From positions 1-64,000 of the forward strand of contig JAFVCA010000048.1 in assembly GCA_017479705.1 (NCBI GenBank): a stretch of 64,000 bases of DNA, written 5' to 3'. Shown here one piece after another: positions 14,422 to 22,782 of the stretch. The stretch comes from Bacteroidales bacterium (GTDB lineage Bacteria; Bacteroidota; Bacteroidia; Bacteroidales; P3). The notes under the pieces were generated by a model, which saw only the letters and a list, made by a program, of their open reading frames with translations, made no database searches and had not been told where the DNA came from. The position numbers were made by a program, and so were the translations under genes. The first letter of the stretch is position 1. Each line of letters opens with the position of its first letter.

Positions 14422-16539
14422 ATGGGAATTATAGGAAGTATTAGAAAACACTCATGGATAGCCGTCATTGTTGTTGGCGTAGCTATCATTGCATTCATCA
14501 TTGGCGACTTGACCAAGAACAACCGCGGTATCCCCGACATGGGCAAGATTAATGGCTCCACCGTCACGTATCAGCGTTTCAACGAGCTGACCGAGGAGAT
14601 GGAAAACAACTATAAACGCCAGCAGGGCATCAGCCAGATCCCTGCAGACGTGGAATACCAGTTGCGCGACCAAGTGTGGCAGACCCTTGTAGGCGAGACC
14701 CTCACCGACGAGCAATTTGAGAAACTGGGCTTGACCGTGAGCCCTGCCGAGTTAAACGACATGTATGTCGGCACCTTCATTCACCCCTATCTGCGCCAAA
14801 GCTTCACCGACCCCAAGACTGGCGAATACCAAACCCAAGCTATCCAATACTATGTGGACAACTTTGAGAACCTGGACACCCATCAGCGCATGCAGTGGGT
14901 TGAGCTGGAGAAAGCCGTGAAAGCCGACCGCAAACAGCAAAAATATAGTGCCTTGATTTCGCGCGGCATGTACATGCCCAACAACATTGCCCAGCAGATT
15001 GCCGACATGGGCAGCAAGGTGAGCAATGTGTGTGCGGTGAACTGCACCTACCAGTCTGTCGCCGACGAGGAGATTACCCTCACCGATGCTGACTACGAGA
15101 ACTACTACAAGAAACACAAAGCCGAGTTCCGTCTGCGTGACGAGATGCGCGAACTGAACTATATCGTCTACCCGATTGTCCCCACTCAGCAGGACATTGC
15201 CGACATCCAGGCCTCCGTTGAGAAGACTTGGGAAGAGTTTCAGACCGTTGAACCCGAAGAGGTGGTCTTCTTCGTCAACTCTGAATCCGACCATAGTTAC
15301 GATTCCACTTACCGTAAGGCCAGTGAGTTTGGCTCGCCCATGGATTCCGCCATCATGGCAGCCGGCACAGGTTCCTTCATCAGCCCCCGCATGGTTGGCA
15401 ACGAGTGGATGATGGCCAAAGTTCTTGACGTGGCTAACCGTCCCGACAGCTTGCGCGCCAGTGCCATCTACATTTTCAACAACCGCGTTGGTGGCAACAT
15501 CACCCGTGGCGATGATCAGGCCAAACAGCTTGCTGACAGCGTGATGAACATAGTACGCAGTGGTGCCATGAGTTTCGAAGAGGCCGTGAAGCAGTACTCC
15601 GACGACCCCCAGAAGGATGAGAACAACGGCGACATGGAATGGCAACTTGACGGCAACTATGGCTTCCTGAACGAAGACCTTATCAACACTCCCGAAGGCG
15701 GTGTCTTCGTGGTGAAGCACCCCAGCGAGGTGGGCTATTTTGTGGTTAAAGTGACAGGCAAGACCGCTCTCCACAGAAAATACCGTGTGGCCACCATCAC
15801 CCGCACCATTGCTGCCTCCGAGACCACCACTCGCAACATCTACAACAATGCCAACCGTTTTGCTGGCAACAACCGCACCTTTGCCGAAATGACCGCTACC
15901 GCCCAGTCTGAAAACCTGCAGACCCGCAACAGCATGATTACCGCCATGTCCTACTCCATGCCTGGCATCAACAATGCCCGTAGCATCGTCCAGTGGGCAT
16001 TCAATGAGAAGACCACTGTCGGCGAGGTCGCTGACCAGATTTTCGAGGCTGACGACATGTATATCGTCGCTGCCTTGAAAGACATTTACAAAGTGGGTTA
16101 CGCCACCCTCGATCAGGTGCGTTCCAGCATTGAGAACCAAGTGCGCATAGAGAAGAAAGCCGAGCTGCTCAAAGCCCGTCTCGAAGAGGCCAAGAACGGC
16201 AATGCCAACCTGACCACCATCGCAGCCAAGATGAATGTGGCCATTGACACCCTCGACAGCATCTCCTTCAACGACTACTTCCTCGGCAAATACGGCATGG
16301 AGCCCAAAGTCCAAGCCGCTATCGCCGTCGCCGAACCCAACACCCTCGTAGGCCCCATCCAAGGTGCCAACGGTGTGTATATGGTCTATGTCAACAGCAA
16401 GAGCGACAATCCCGCCGCTCCCGCCGCCGATGCCATCCGCAGCCAGCGCCAGCAGAGCTTCATGCAGGGTCTGCGCAACATCCAGCAAGTGCTGAAAGAT
16501 CATGCCAAGGTTGTTGACCAGCGCAACAAGTTCTTCTAA
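14422..16539 (+). CDS. ppiD: SurA/PpiD-type periplasmic peptidyl-prolyl isomerase
   Basis: 705 residues, membrane-anchored by one N-terminal helix (about 10-28, WIAVIVVGVAIIAFIIGDLT). The SurA_N chaperone part follows (NGSTVTYQRFNELTEEMENN). A parvulin-type PPIase domain lies at about 345-450 (ADSVMNIVRSGAMSFEEAVK, QYSDDPQKDENNGDMEW, GGVFVVKHPSEVGYFVVKVT), then a second helical chaperone region. It assists folding of outer-membrane proteins. TAATG couples it to the next gene. Length matches Bacteroidetes relatives. Confidence 0.88.
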   Translation: MGIIGSIRKHSWIAVIVVGVAIIAFIIGDLTKNNRGIPDMGKINGSTVTYQRFNELTEEMENNYKRQQGISQIPADVEYQLRDQVWQTLVGETLTDEQFEKLGLTVSPAELNDMYVGTFIHPYLRQSFTDPKTGEYQTQAIQYYVDNFENLDTHQRMQWVELEKAVKADRKQQKYSALISRGMYMPNNIAQQIADMGSKVSNVCAVNCTYQSVADEEITLTDADYENYYKKHKAEFRLRDEMRELNYIVYPIVPTQQDIADIQASVEKTWEEFQTVEPEEVVFFVNSESDHSYDSTYRKASEFGSPMDSAIMAAGTGSFISPRMVGNEWMMAKVLDVANRPDSLRASAIYIFNNRVGGNITRGDDQAKQLADSVMNIVRSGAMSFEEAVKQYSDDPQKDENNGDMEWQLDGNYGFLNEDLINTPEGGVFVVKHPSEVGYFVVKVTGKTALHRKYRVATITRTIAASETTTRNIYNNANRFAGNNRTFAEMTATAQSENLQTRNSMITAMSYSMPGINNARSIVQWAFNEKTTVGEVADQIFEADDMYIVAALKDIYKVGYATLDQVRSSIENQVRIEKKAELLKARLEEAKNGNANLTTIAAKMNVAIDTLDSISFNDYFLGKYGMEPKVQAAIAVAEPNTLVGPIQGANGVYMVYVNSKSDNPAAPAADAIRSQRQQSFMQGLRNIQQVLKDHAKVVDQRNKFF

Positions 16540-17078
16540 TGGACAACCCCGAACAGAAAGCGATAAAAGAGAAAGGCGCGGCCCTGCGGCTGCGCCTTTC
16601 TAACAATTGGCAGAACTTCCGCGAGCGGATGCACCACAAACACCGCATCGTGGTGATGGACACCGACACATTCAAAGAGACCTTCTCAGCCGAGCTGACG
16701 GGAGTCAACATCTTCACCTATGTCGGCATCACGGTCATCGTCATGCTGATTCTCGCCTCCCTCCTCATCGCCTTCACACCGCTCCGTGGCCTGGTGCCCG
16801 GATTCATCAAACCCGAATTGCGCGAAGAGACCATCCGCAACGCAAGGACCATAGACTCGCTCGAACTGGTCATTGACCAACATGAACAGCACATCCGCAT
16901 TATTCAGGATGTCATCAACGGCAAAACCATCACCACTGCCGAGACCACTCCCGCCGAAACCATCGACGAGCAAGAGATTGTTTACCGCCGCAGCCGTGCC
17001 GACTCCCTGCTCCGCGTAAAAGTGGAGAAACGCCGAAAAGAGCAGCAAGGCAAGAACAAAAACAAACGCAAGAAATGA
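16539..17078 (+). CDS. Small membrane protein resembling an M23 peptidase N-terminus
   Basis: 179 residues: cytoplasmic basic start, HHKHRIVVMDTDTFKETFSA, one transmembrane helix (about 58-80), then TPLRGLVPGFIKPELREETI and a coiled RNARTIDSLELVIDQHEQHI segment. That order resembles the N-terminal region of Bacteroidetes M23 metallopeptidases, but the peptidase domain is absent and the protein ends in a lysine-rich tail. It overlaps ppiD by one base and dxr by four, so translation is coupled. A scaffold or assembly role is a guess. Confidence 0.6.
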   Translation: MDNPEQKAIKEKGAALRLRLSNNWQNFRERMHHKHRIVVMDTDTFKETFSAELTGVNIFTYVGITVIVMLILASLLIAFTPLRGLVPGFIKPELREETIRNARTIDSLELVIDQHEQHIRIIQDVINGKTITTAETTPAETIDEQEIVYRRSRADSLLRVKVEKRRKEQQGKNKNKRKK

Positions 17079-18202
17079 AACGTATAGCTATACTGGGTTC
17101 CACCGGCTCCATCGGTACCCAAGCACTCAATGTCATCCGCCGCCACCGCGACCTCTTTGCCGTCGAAGTGCTCTGCGCTGGCAGCAACGCCGACCTACTG
17201 ATACAGCAAGCCATGGAGTTCGACCCCAACGCCGTGGCCATTGCCGACACCAACAAATACCAACAGGTGCAGGATGCCCTTGCCCCTCACGATATAAAAG
17301 TCTTTGCGGGCATGGACTCCATTGCCGACCTCATGGAGATGGACACCATCGACATGGTGCTGGCCTCCATTGTGGGCTTTGCCGGCCTCCGTCCCACCCT
17401 TCGCGCCATCGAACACCACAAACCCATTGCCTTGGCCAATAAGGAGACTATGGTGGTAGCTGGACAGATAGTCACCGATGCCGCCACCCGCAACAACGTC
17501 CCCATCCTGCCTGTCGACTCCGAACACTCGGCCATCTTCCAGAGCCTTGTGGGCGAGATGGGCAACGTGGACAAAATCCTTCTCACCGCTTCGGGCGGTC
17601 CTTTCCGTGGATACTCCCGCCAACAACTGGAGCATGTCACCCTTGCCGCTGCCCTGAAGCACCCCAACTGGAACATGGGACGCAAAGTAACTATCGACTC
17701 GGCCTCCCTCATGAACAAAGGCCTCGAAGTCATCGAAGCCCGCTGGCTTTTCAACATCCCCGCCGAACGCATCCAAGTGCTCGTCCATCCCCAGTCGGTT
17801 GTCCACTCCATGGTGCAGTACATCGACGGCAGCATCAAGGCACAACTGGGCGTTCCCACCATGGAGACACCCATCCAGTACGCCTTCAGCTTCCCCACCC
17901 GCATCGAGAGTCATCTCCCACGGCTCGACTGGACAAAATATCCCCAGCTCACTTTCGAGGAGCCCGACACAAAGACCTTCCGCTGTCTCCAGTTAGCCTA
18001 CGACGCCATCGCCCGCGGGGGCAACATGCCCTGCATCATGAACGCCGCCAACGAGGTTGCCGTGCAACGTTTCATCAATGGCAAAATAACCTTCCTACAG
18101 ATTGCCGACTTCGTCGAAGAGCGTATGCAACAAGCCCCCTTCATAGCCAACCCCACCCTCGACGACCTCTTCAACACCGACGCCGAAGTGCGGCACAATT
18201 AA
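17075..18202 (+). CDS. dxr: 1-deoxy-D-xylulose 5-phosphate reductoisomerase
   Basis: 375 residues catalysing the first committed step of the MEP isoprenoid pathway. The NADPH-binding start is IAILGSTGSIGTQALNVI; LANKETMVVAG, PVDSEHSAIFQ, LTASGGPFRGY and HPNWNMGRKVTIDSASLMNK cover the metal site, substrate site and flexible loop; AANEVAVQRFINGKITFLQI closes the helical C-terminal domain. Length is near normal with a short tail. Its ATGA overlap with the upstream gene makes it the last member of a three-gene operon. It feeds UppS encoded at 54875-55618. Confidence 0.95.
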   Translation: MKRIAILGSTGSIGTQALNVIRRHRDLFAVEVLCAGSNADLLIQQAMEFDPNAVAIADTNKYQQVQDALAPHDIKVFAGMDSIADLMEMDTIDMVLASIVGFAGLRPTLRAIEHHKPIALANKETMVVAGQIVTDAATRNNVPILPVDSEHSAIFQSLVGEMGNVDKILLTASGGPFRGYSRQQLEHVTLAAALKHPNWNMGRKVTIDSASLMNKGLEVIEARWLFNIPAERIQVLVHPQSVVHSMVQYIDGSIKAQLGVPTMETPIQYAFSFPTRIESHLPRLDWTKYPQLTFEEPDTKTFRCLQLAYDAIARGGNMPCIMNAANEVAVQRFINGKITFLQIADFVEERMQQAPFIANPTLDDLFNTDAEVRHN

Positions 18203-18229
18203 AAAAGGCTTACACAGAAAAACACCCTG

Positions 18230-18937
18230 CTATTGATTCCTATCCGAATCAACAGGCTTGTTATTCCGATACTCCAAGCTCATCCCCAAGTACTTCTCAG
18301 CCAGCACGCGGGTGGCATCGTCAGGCTCGTGCTCAAGCACATACTTCAACTCCTCTTCTGCCTCGCCTACGCGGTCGAGATTAAGGTAGTAGGCGGCGCG
18401 GTTCACGTATGCCAACAAGAAGTCGGGGTCTACCTCGATAGCCTTCTCTATGTCAGCCATAGCACGCTCGTGGTACCCCAGCATACCGTAGGCACTGCCC
18501 CGGCTGCAATACGCCTGAGCGTAGTCGGGATTGAGATCTATCGCCTTGGTAAAGTCAGGAATCGCCTGTTCATACTGCCCCTGCTTGTAACGCAAATAGC
18601 CGCGGTTGTTATACGCCTCCGCCCGCTTGGGGCACAGCCGAATCGCTTGCTCAAAGTCCGCCAATGCCCGCTCCATATCGCCCAGCGCATCGTAGGCAAT
18701 GCCGCGATTCAGATACACAATGCCGTCCCGTGGATTCAACGCCAACGACTCACTGAACAGCTCCACCTGTCGCTCCGGGTGCTCCTCATCCCAATACGCC
18801 TCATAGAAAAGATTCTCCGCCTCTATCTCTGCCCGTCTCCTTGCCCCATACCACACTTCCCGTGTCTCAAACCGCAGCGACCCGACAGTGACAATCCACC
18901 TCCTCGGCGTCTTCTGTTTCTTTCGATGGAATTTCAT
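18230..18937 (-). CDS. Tetratricopeptide repeat protein
   Basis: 235 residues. After a basic start (MKFHRKKQKTPRRW) come four to five TPR units, for example GIVYLNRGIAYDALGDMERA, AEAYNNRGYLRYKQGQYEQA and AQAYCSRGSAYGMLGYHERA, each spaced 34 residues. These form a peptide-binding superhelix; partners cannot be inferred. The gene is convergent with dxr and lies 32 bases after the ATPase gene upstream. A decayed copy of its 5' part exists near 20570-20650. Confidence 0.8.
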   Translation of the reverse strand: MKFHRKKQKTPRRWIVTVGSLRFETREVWYGARRRAEIEAENLFYEAYWDEEHPERQVELFSESLALNPRDGIVYLNRGIAYDALGDMERALADFEQAIRLCPKRAEAYNNRGYLRYKQGQYEQAIPDFTKAIDLNPDYAQAYCSRGSAYGMLGYHERAMADIEKAIEVDPDFLLAYVNRAAYYLNLDRVGEAEEELKYVLEHEPDDATRVLAEKYLGMSLEYRNNKPVDSDRNQ

Positions 18938-18969
18938 AAGAAGAATAGTTCAGAGAGTTACCTACAATT

Positions 18970-20283
18970 CTACATATCCTCTATGGAGAGAGCATGCGGC
19001 TCCAATCTATAACTCCCAAACTCCGCCGCTGGGAGGCATTCTATCTTCCTCTGCAACTCGGCAAGGCTTATCTTATTGGGGTTGCGTTTTATCTCTGCCA
19101 CAATCCCCGTATGTTCAAATTCATTCAGGGCAATCAAATCAATCTCATTCTCGCCCTTGCGGTCCCACCAATTCCCCACCATAGTGTATTCTCCCGACTC
19201 CATCACCAGTGCTTGGAAATACTGCTCCAGCGTTCTGCCCGAAAACTGCTCATATCCCCGGGCGATATTCTGGCGCAACAACGGCAACTGCTGACGCTCC
19301 ACAAGCGACTGATACGGCCACACAAAACGAAACCAGAATCTCAAAAACTGGTCGGAAATCTCATACGCGCTAGTCTTACTGTTCGGCTTAGCCAAAAGCG
19401 GCTTCAGTCGTGTCACAACCTGATAGTTCCGTTCCATATTCTGAAGAAACGTCCCCATATCTTTCTGCATTGTACCGTCAATATCCGAACGGCGGTTTAA
19501 CCCACCTGCTATAAGCTGCAAGATGGAAAAATAAGTAGCGCTCTCTTCACCAAACTCCTGATTCATCAAATCACGTCCTTCTGTCAAGAAATACGAATCC
19601 AAACGGCACACATAATTGAGCATCTTCTCCCTCGTATAGCAACCTGCATCCATCAGCAACTCCACATACTTCGCCACTCCGCCAGTCAACATATACAGAC
19701 ATAGCAAATCCTCATTGCCATAATCTGGACAATGGTCTGCAATAATCTCCTTAAGCACCTTGATAGTGAACGGCCGCAACGTGAACTTCGACGTAGGACG
19801 ACCATAAAGGGGCTCATTCGCGTCTTCAAAAATACGTCTCATCAACGAGCGTATGCTGCCCATTACTATCAAATTCAAGCGAGAATCACGATGATACCTG
19901 TCCCATATATCCTGCATCTCGCTAAAGATAGCCGAGTTCACCTTATACAGATTCTGGAACTCATCAAATACCACCGTGAAGTGCCTCTTCTGCGACTCCT
20001 TCATAATGACCTCAAAAAGGTCTCGAAATCGAGCCACCTCACCATAGACCTGTATGCCCAGCTGTTCTTCTATGGCAGCTTGAAACTTTCTACAAAGGAC
20101 AGCCTCGTTGTCTTTCGACACAAAAAGATAAGCATACTGCCGACCCTCAAACGCCCTCAACACCAACGAAGTTTTTCCCACGCGCCGGCGCCCCGTCAGC
20201 ACCGTGAACATAGCACTCTGCTCCGCCTGTCGCTCATTCTGCCTCAAAAGCTCAATTTCCGTTTCCCTGTCATAGAATTTCAT
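18970..20283 (-). CDS. AAA ATPase with PD-(D/E)XK-like C-terminus (DUF234 family)
   Basis: 437 residues. Walker A is LTGRRRVGKTSLV near 30-40, Walker B is FTVVFDEFQNLY, and a sensor-like VMGSIRSLMRRIFED follows. The tail (WWDRKGENEIDLIALNE, VAEIKRNPNK) carries the E-x-K pair of a nuclease-like DUF234 domain. Such ATPases occur in many copies in Bacteroidales; their function is not established, with DNA-related or toxin-like roles suggested. It stands alone apart from the TPR gene 32 bases downstream. Confidence 0.8.
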   Translation of the reverse strand: MKFYDRETEIELLRQNERQAEQSAMFTVLTGRRRVGKTSLVLRAFEGRQYAYLFVSKDNEAVLCRKFQAAIEEQLGIQVYGEVARFRDLFEVIMKESQKRHFTVVFDEFQNLYKVNSAIFSEMQDIWDRYHRDSRLNLIVMGSIRSLMRRIFEDANEPLYGRPTSKFTLRPFTIKVLKEIIADHCPDYGNEDLLCLYMLTGGVAKYVELLMDAGCYTREKMLNYVCRLDSYFLTEGRDLMNQEFGEESATYFSILQLIAGGLNRRSDIDGTMQKDMGTFLQNMERNYQVVTRLKPLLAKPNSKTSAYEISDQFLRFWFRFVWPYQSLVERQQLPLLRQNIARGYEQFSGRTLEQYFQALVMESGEYTMVGNWWDRKGENEIDLIALNEFEHTGIVAEIKRNPNKISLAELQRKIECLPAAEFGSYRLEPHALSIEDM

Positions 20284-20569
20284 AATATAAATCTGTATTT
20301 ATATAAATCACCATTTATATTTATATACTTATTCCATTCTAATTCACAATATTTTATATTATCAAAATATCACAAATTCCATACCAATAACGGAAAAACA
20401 TGCTTAATATTGCATCCAACAGCACAAAACTCTCCAGATACCTCAATACCGCCCAATTTGTATTAGACATTGCGTATTACAAATCTCAACAAACTCTTGC
20501 AGTAAAGCAAAGCACCTATTCACGAGCCCCCCCCGTAAAGAATTCAGTGTCATCGGCTCACCAGGCATC

Positions 20570-20650
20570 TTCACCTGACGTTCCAAACGCTTCTCATCCC
20601 AATACGTCTCATGGAGAAGTCACTCCACCTCTTCCTCCGCCCACCTCCAC
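20570..20650 (-). pseudogene. Decayed fragment of the TPR gene
   Basis: The minus strand reads WRWAEEEVE, a stop, then LLHETYWDEKRLERQV, matching RRRAEIEAENLFYEAYWDEE and ERQV of the 18230-18937 protein. No other part is preserved. The rest of the 20284-20811 spacer is AT-rich and holds no gene I can support. Confidence 0.5.
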
Positions 20651-20811
20651 AATACAAAACAAGGTGCTGAGATTCTCCAACTACAGCGCCCCAATAAAAA
20701 CTAATGTTCGATGTCTGATAATGAAGACTCCTACCGCTCAATAGGAATATTCTTGATTTTTATAGGTGAATTGATATTGAACAACGGAATGTTGATATTC
20801 CTCTTCTGTTT

Positions 20812-21225
20812 TTACATGCTCCTTACTATGTTCAGGAACTCTGTGAGCGTCCGCACGTCAACCTTCGGGAAGTCGTAATGCTGGAGCTCACTAAAATGGC
20901 GGTCGTTGCTGACAATATAGGTGGCACCCGCCGTAATGGCACAGTCTACAAACTTGTTGTCGTCAGGGTCGGCCGTGATGAGATTGAAACGATAAGCAGG
21001 TGTGATACGCTCGACATTCGGAGCATTGGAGATAGCCTCAATAACAAGCGATGCAAATTCTCGGTCATCGGTCATACGCATTAAAATCTCCTCATATTCA
21101 AGTAGTATCTCTGTACTTACGCACAGCGTATAACGTCCCTGACGGAAGGCTTGCCAGATGTCATGACCGAACGATCCTGGCACAAGGATGGGGATGAGGC
21201 AGTTAGTGTCGAGAACAATCTTCAT
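20812..21225 (-). CDS. PIN-domain toxin (copy A)
   Basis: 137 residues, intact. PIN-type RNase core: MKIVLDTNCLIPILV (first Asp), STEILLEYEEI, TADPDDNKFVDCAITAG and SNDRHFSELQHYDFPKVDVR, ending TEFLNIVRSM. The ATG at 21225 is preferred; a GTG at 21234 overlapping the antitoxin stop is possible. Its last 150 bases are almost identical to copy B at 21592 while the first part is divergent, so the two genes have exchanged or conserved only their ends. It probably cleaves RNA when not bound by the antitoxin encoded just upstream. Confidence 0.85.
   Translation of the reverse strand: MKIVLDTNCLIPILVPGSFGHDIWQAFRQGRYTLCVSTEILLEYEEILMRMTDDREFASLVIEAISNAPNVERITPAYRFNLITADPDDNKFVDCAITAGATYIVSNDRHFSELQHYDFPKVDVRTLTEFLNIVRSM
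20819..20970. repeat. Near-identical 3' block of PIN toxin genes (copy A)
   Basis: About 150 bases match 21599-21750 with seven mismatches by eye, including a run of roughly 75 identical bases. The coded protein segment runs from PDDNKFVDCAITAG to the C-terminus. Confidence 0.8.
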
Positions 21226-21233
21226 CAGCTGCA

Positions 21234-21467
21234 CTACTTATATGTTGTGCGGAAATGCCCATCGGCCATGGCATCGAGAGTCTCCTGTGTCCAACCTTTT
21301 TCCTTGCTGATTTCGGCAGCCCGCATCTCTACCTTCTTAAAATAGTAGTCTGCTAAAACCTGTTTCACCTCCTCAAGTTCCTGCTCAGACTCCATTTTCG
21401 AGAACAGCTGGAGAAGATACAATTGTATGGGATTGAATACAGTCGTTCCTGTTGCCGTTGCTTCCAT
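21234..21467 (-). CDS. Antitoxin of PIN pair A
   Basis: 77 residues: MEATATGTTVFNPIQLYLLQ, ESEQELEEVKQVLADYYFKK, MADGHFRTTYK. It is nearly the same protein as that of 9254-9490 and ends in an RTxYK motif shared by all three antitoxins. Transcription comes from the right, through the 102-bp leader repeat at 21459-21560. It most likely neutralises the toxin at 20812-21225. Confidence 0.78.
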   Translation of the reverse strand: MEATATGTTVFNPIQLYLLQLFSKMESEQELEEVKQVLADYYFKKVEMRAAEISKEKGWTQETLDAMADGHFRTTYK

Positions 21468-21560
21468 ATTGCGTGATTGTTTATGCGTTCAACATTATCT
21501 ATCATAACGGAACTGAATCATTTTTATTGCGCAAGCGACAGATTTGTTTGGACTATAGAT
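21459..21560. repeat. 102-bp leader repeat upstream of PIN pair A
   Basis: This stretch, from the antitoxin start outward, matches 22221-22322 over exactly 102 bases with about five mismatches. It contains CGTTATGATAG on the minus strand, echoed as CGTTATAATAG before the 9254 antitoxin, so it probably includes the promoter or autoregulatory operator. Confidence 0.8.
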
Positions 21561-21591
21561 CCAACAACGTGTTATCAGCAGCTGCTTTGTT

Positions 21592-22002
21592 TTACAGGCT
21601 CCTTACAATGTTCAGGAACTCGGTGAGTGTCCGCACGTCAACCTTCGGGAAGTCGTAATGCTGGAGTTCGCTGAAGTGGCGGTCGTTGCTGACAATATAG
21701 GTGGCACCCGCCGTAATGGCACAGTCTACAAACTTGTTGTCGTCAGGGTCCGTAGTAATCATATTGAAGCGAAAAGCAGGACTGATCCGCATAACGTTAG
21801 GTGTCTCAATCAACTCCTTAAGAACCGTATTGGCGATGATGTTGTTGTAATGTTTTGCCAAAATCTCATGATATTCAAGAAGAATTTCGTTGGACACACA
21901 CAACATGTATTTGCCTGCACGGAACGCTTGCCAGATGTCATTGTTGTACGACCCTGGCATGATGACATTGACAAGACAGTTTGTATCAAGAACTATTTTC
22001 AT
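21592..22002 (-). CDS. PIN-domain toxin (copy B)
   Basis: 136 residues from MKIVLDTNCLVNVIM; the ATG overlaps the antitoxin stop as ATGA. The middle (CVSNEILLEYHEILAKHYNN, IIANTVLKELIETPNVMRIS) differs strongly from copy A, whereas TDPDDNKFVDCAITAG onward is the same. PIN acidic residues are retained (D6 in LDTN, E in EILLEYHE, DDNKFVD, SNDRHF). The longer frame to 22038 is not needed, since the coupled start is typical. Confidence 0.85.
   Translation of the reverse strand: MKIVLDTNCLVNVIMPGSYNNDIWQAFRAGKYMLCVSNEILLEYHEILAKHYNNIIANTVLKELIETPNVMRISPAFRFNMITTDPDDNKFVDCAITAGATYIVSNDRHFSELQHYDFPKVDVRTLTEFLNIVRSL
21599..21750. repeat. Near-identical 3' block of PIN toxin genes (copy B)
   Basis: Partner of 20819-20970; about seven mismatches over 150 bases, with identity ending sharply at the codons for TTDP/TADP. 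Confidence 0.8.
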
Positions 22003-22229
22003 CTGTTGTACGGTGTTCTCTCGTGCTGATTCGACCAATCATCCAATGTCTGTTGCGTGATATTGTTCTCCTTTTGAAACTGCAACAGCAGACGGTCGGC
22101 CTTCTGCCGATAGAACTGGAGCAGAATATCTTGCAATTCATTCTGCTCTTGTTCTGTGTCGATGTACGACATAAGTCTCAAGATGTTTAATTGTGCAGGA
22201 TTTAATTGCGTTGCCCCTGTTGCTTCCAT
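21999..22229 (-). CDS. Antitoxin of PIN pair B
   Basis: 76 residues: MEATGATQLNPAQLNILRLM, TEQEQNELQDILLQFYRQKA, then QHERTPYNR. It shares with the pair A antitoxin only the general layout (the NPxQL start, a helical middle, RTxY at the end), so the pairs should not cross-neutralise. The gene begins inside the 102-bp repeat at 22221-22322 and overlaps its toxin by four bases. Confidence 0.75.
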   Translation of the reverse strand: MEATGATQLNPAQLNILRLMSYIDTEQEQNELQDILLQFYRQKADRLLLQFQKENNITQQTLDDWSNQHERTPYNR

Positions 22230-22322
22230 ATTGCGTAAGTGTTTATGCGTTCAACATTATCTATCATAACGAATCTGAATCATTTTTATTGCACAAGCGA
22301 CAGATTTGTTTGGACTATAGAT
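22221..22322. repeat. 102-bp leader repeat upstream of PIN pair B
   Basis: Matches 21459-21560; see that entry. Both copies end at the same CTATAGAT sequence, after which similarity stops. Confidence 0.8.
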
Positions 22323-22361
22323 TCAACCATGCAAGGACGACGTCTCTCGTCCCATGCCTAT

Positions 22362-22463
22362 CTATTCCGACTTGCCGCTGTGCCTAATTCCCGTGATGAC
22401 CTTCACCACAGGCTTATCCATAAACGGCTGGATTTTCTTAATATACTGCTCTCTTAATATCAC
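22362..22463 (-). pseudogene. 5' stub of an AAA ATPase (DUF4143-type)
   Basis: The frame from a GTG reads VILREQYIKKIQPFMDKPVV then KVITGIRHSGKSE and stops. GIRHSGKS is a Walker A motif, and this is the usual beginning of the multi-copy AAA/DUF4143 ATPases. The gene is cut a few residues after the P-loop, right where the PIN leader repeat region begins. A TATATTTG box remains upstream at 22487-22494. Confidence 0.65.
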
Positions 22464-22486
22464 AGAATATAACCGATATTTCGATG

Positions 22487-22494
22487 CAAATATA
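22487..22494 (-). promoter_or_regulatory. -7 box of the truncated ATPase gene
   Basis: The minus strand reads TATATTTG followed by CATCG, about 25 bases before the GTG of the stub. Any transcript would run on toward the PIN pairs. Confidence 0.45.
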
Positions 22495-22642
22495 CGAACT
22501 TTTTCGGATATAACTGGAAAAACAGTCGCCCTGAAGTCGTTTTTTGGATTATAACCAGAACATTTGCGACCGGATTGGTCGAAACGAGTTGTTTGGGGGC
22601 GGCTTGACGTTATGAGTGGTGATGCTGCGGCAAAAATGGTTG

Positions 22643-22650
22643 TATCTTTG
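22643..22650 (+). promoter_or_regulatory. -7 box before the DUF6266-like gene
   Basis: TATCTTTG followed by CCCC. It lies about 130 bases before the start codon at 22783, giving a leader that contains the tandem repeat at 22707-22746. Confidence 0.5.
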
Positions 22651-22706
22651 CCCCGTCGGACGGAGGAGTGCGACTGGGCGCATCACGCTCGACCATAACT
22701 ATATAC

Positions 22707-22746
22707 TTTCTATTTTGTCTCTACTTATTTTCTATTTTGTCTCTAC
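22707..22746 (+). repeat. Two tandem 18-mers in a leader
   Basis: TTTCTATTTTGTCTCTAC occurs at 22707-22724 and 22729-22746, a 22-base period. It lies between the promoter at 22643 and the start codon at 22783. Confidence 0.85.
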
Positions 22747-22782
22747 AGCGGGAATAATATACAATCTTTAAACAATAACATT

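Noticed and set aside
14752..16503. 583-codon open frame on the minus strand opposite ppiD
   Set aside because: It is a codon-usage shadow of the well-supported ppiD gene; the product is Gly/His/Val-rich without domain features.
20400..20744. 114-codon plus-strand frame in the spacer after the ATPase
   Set aside because: Composition is Ser/Pro/Thr-rich with no motif, and part of it is antisense to the TPR remnant.
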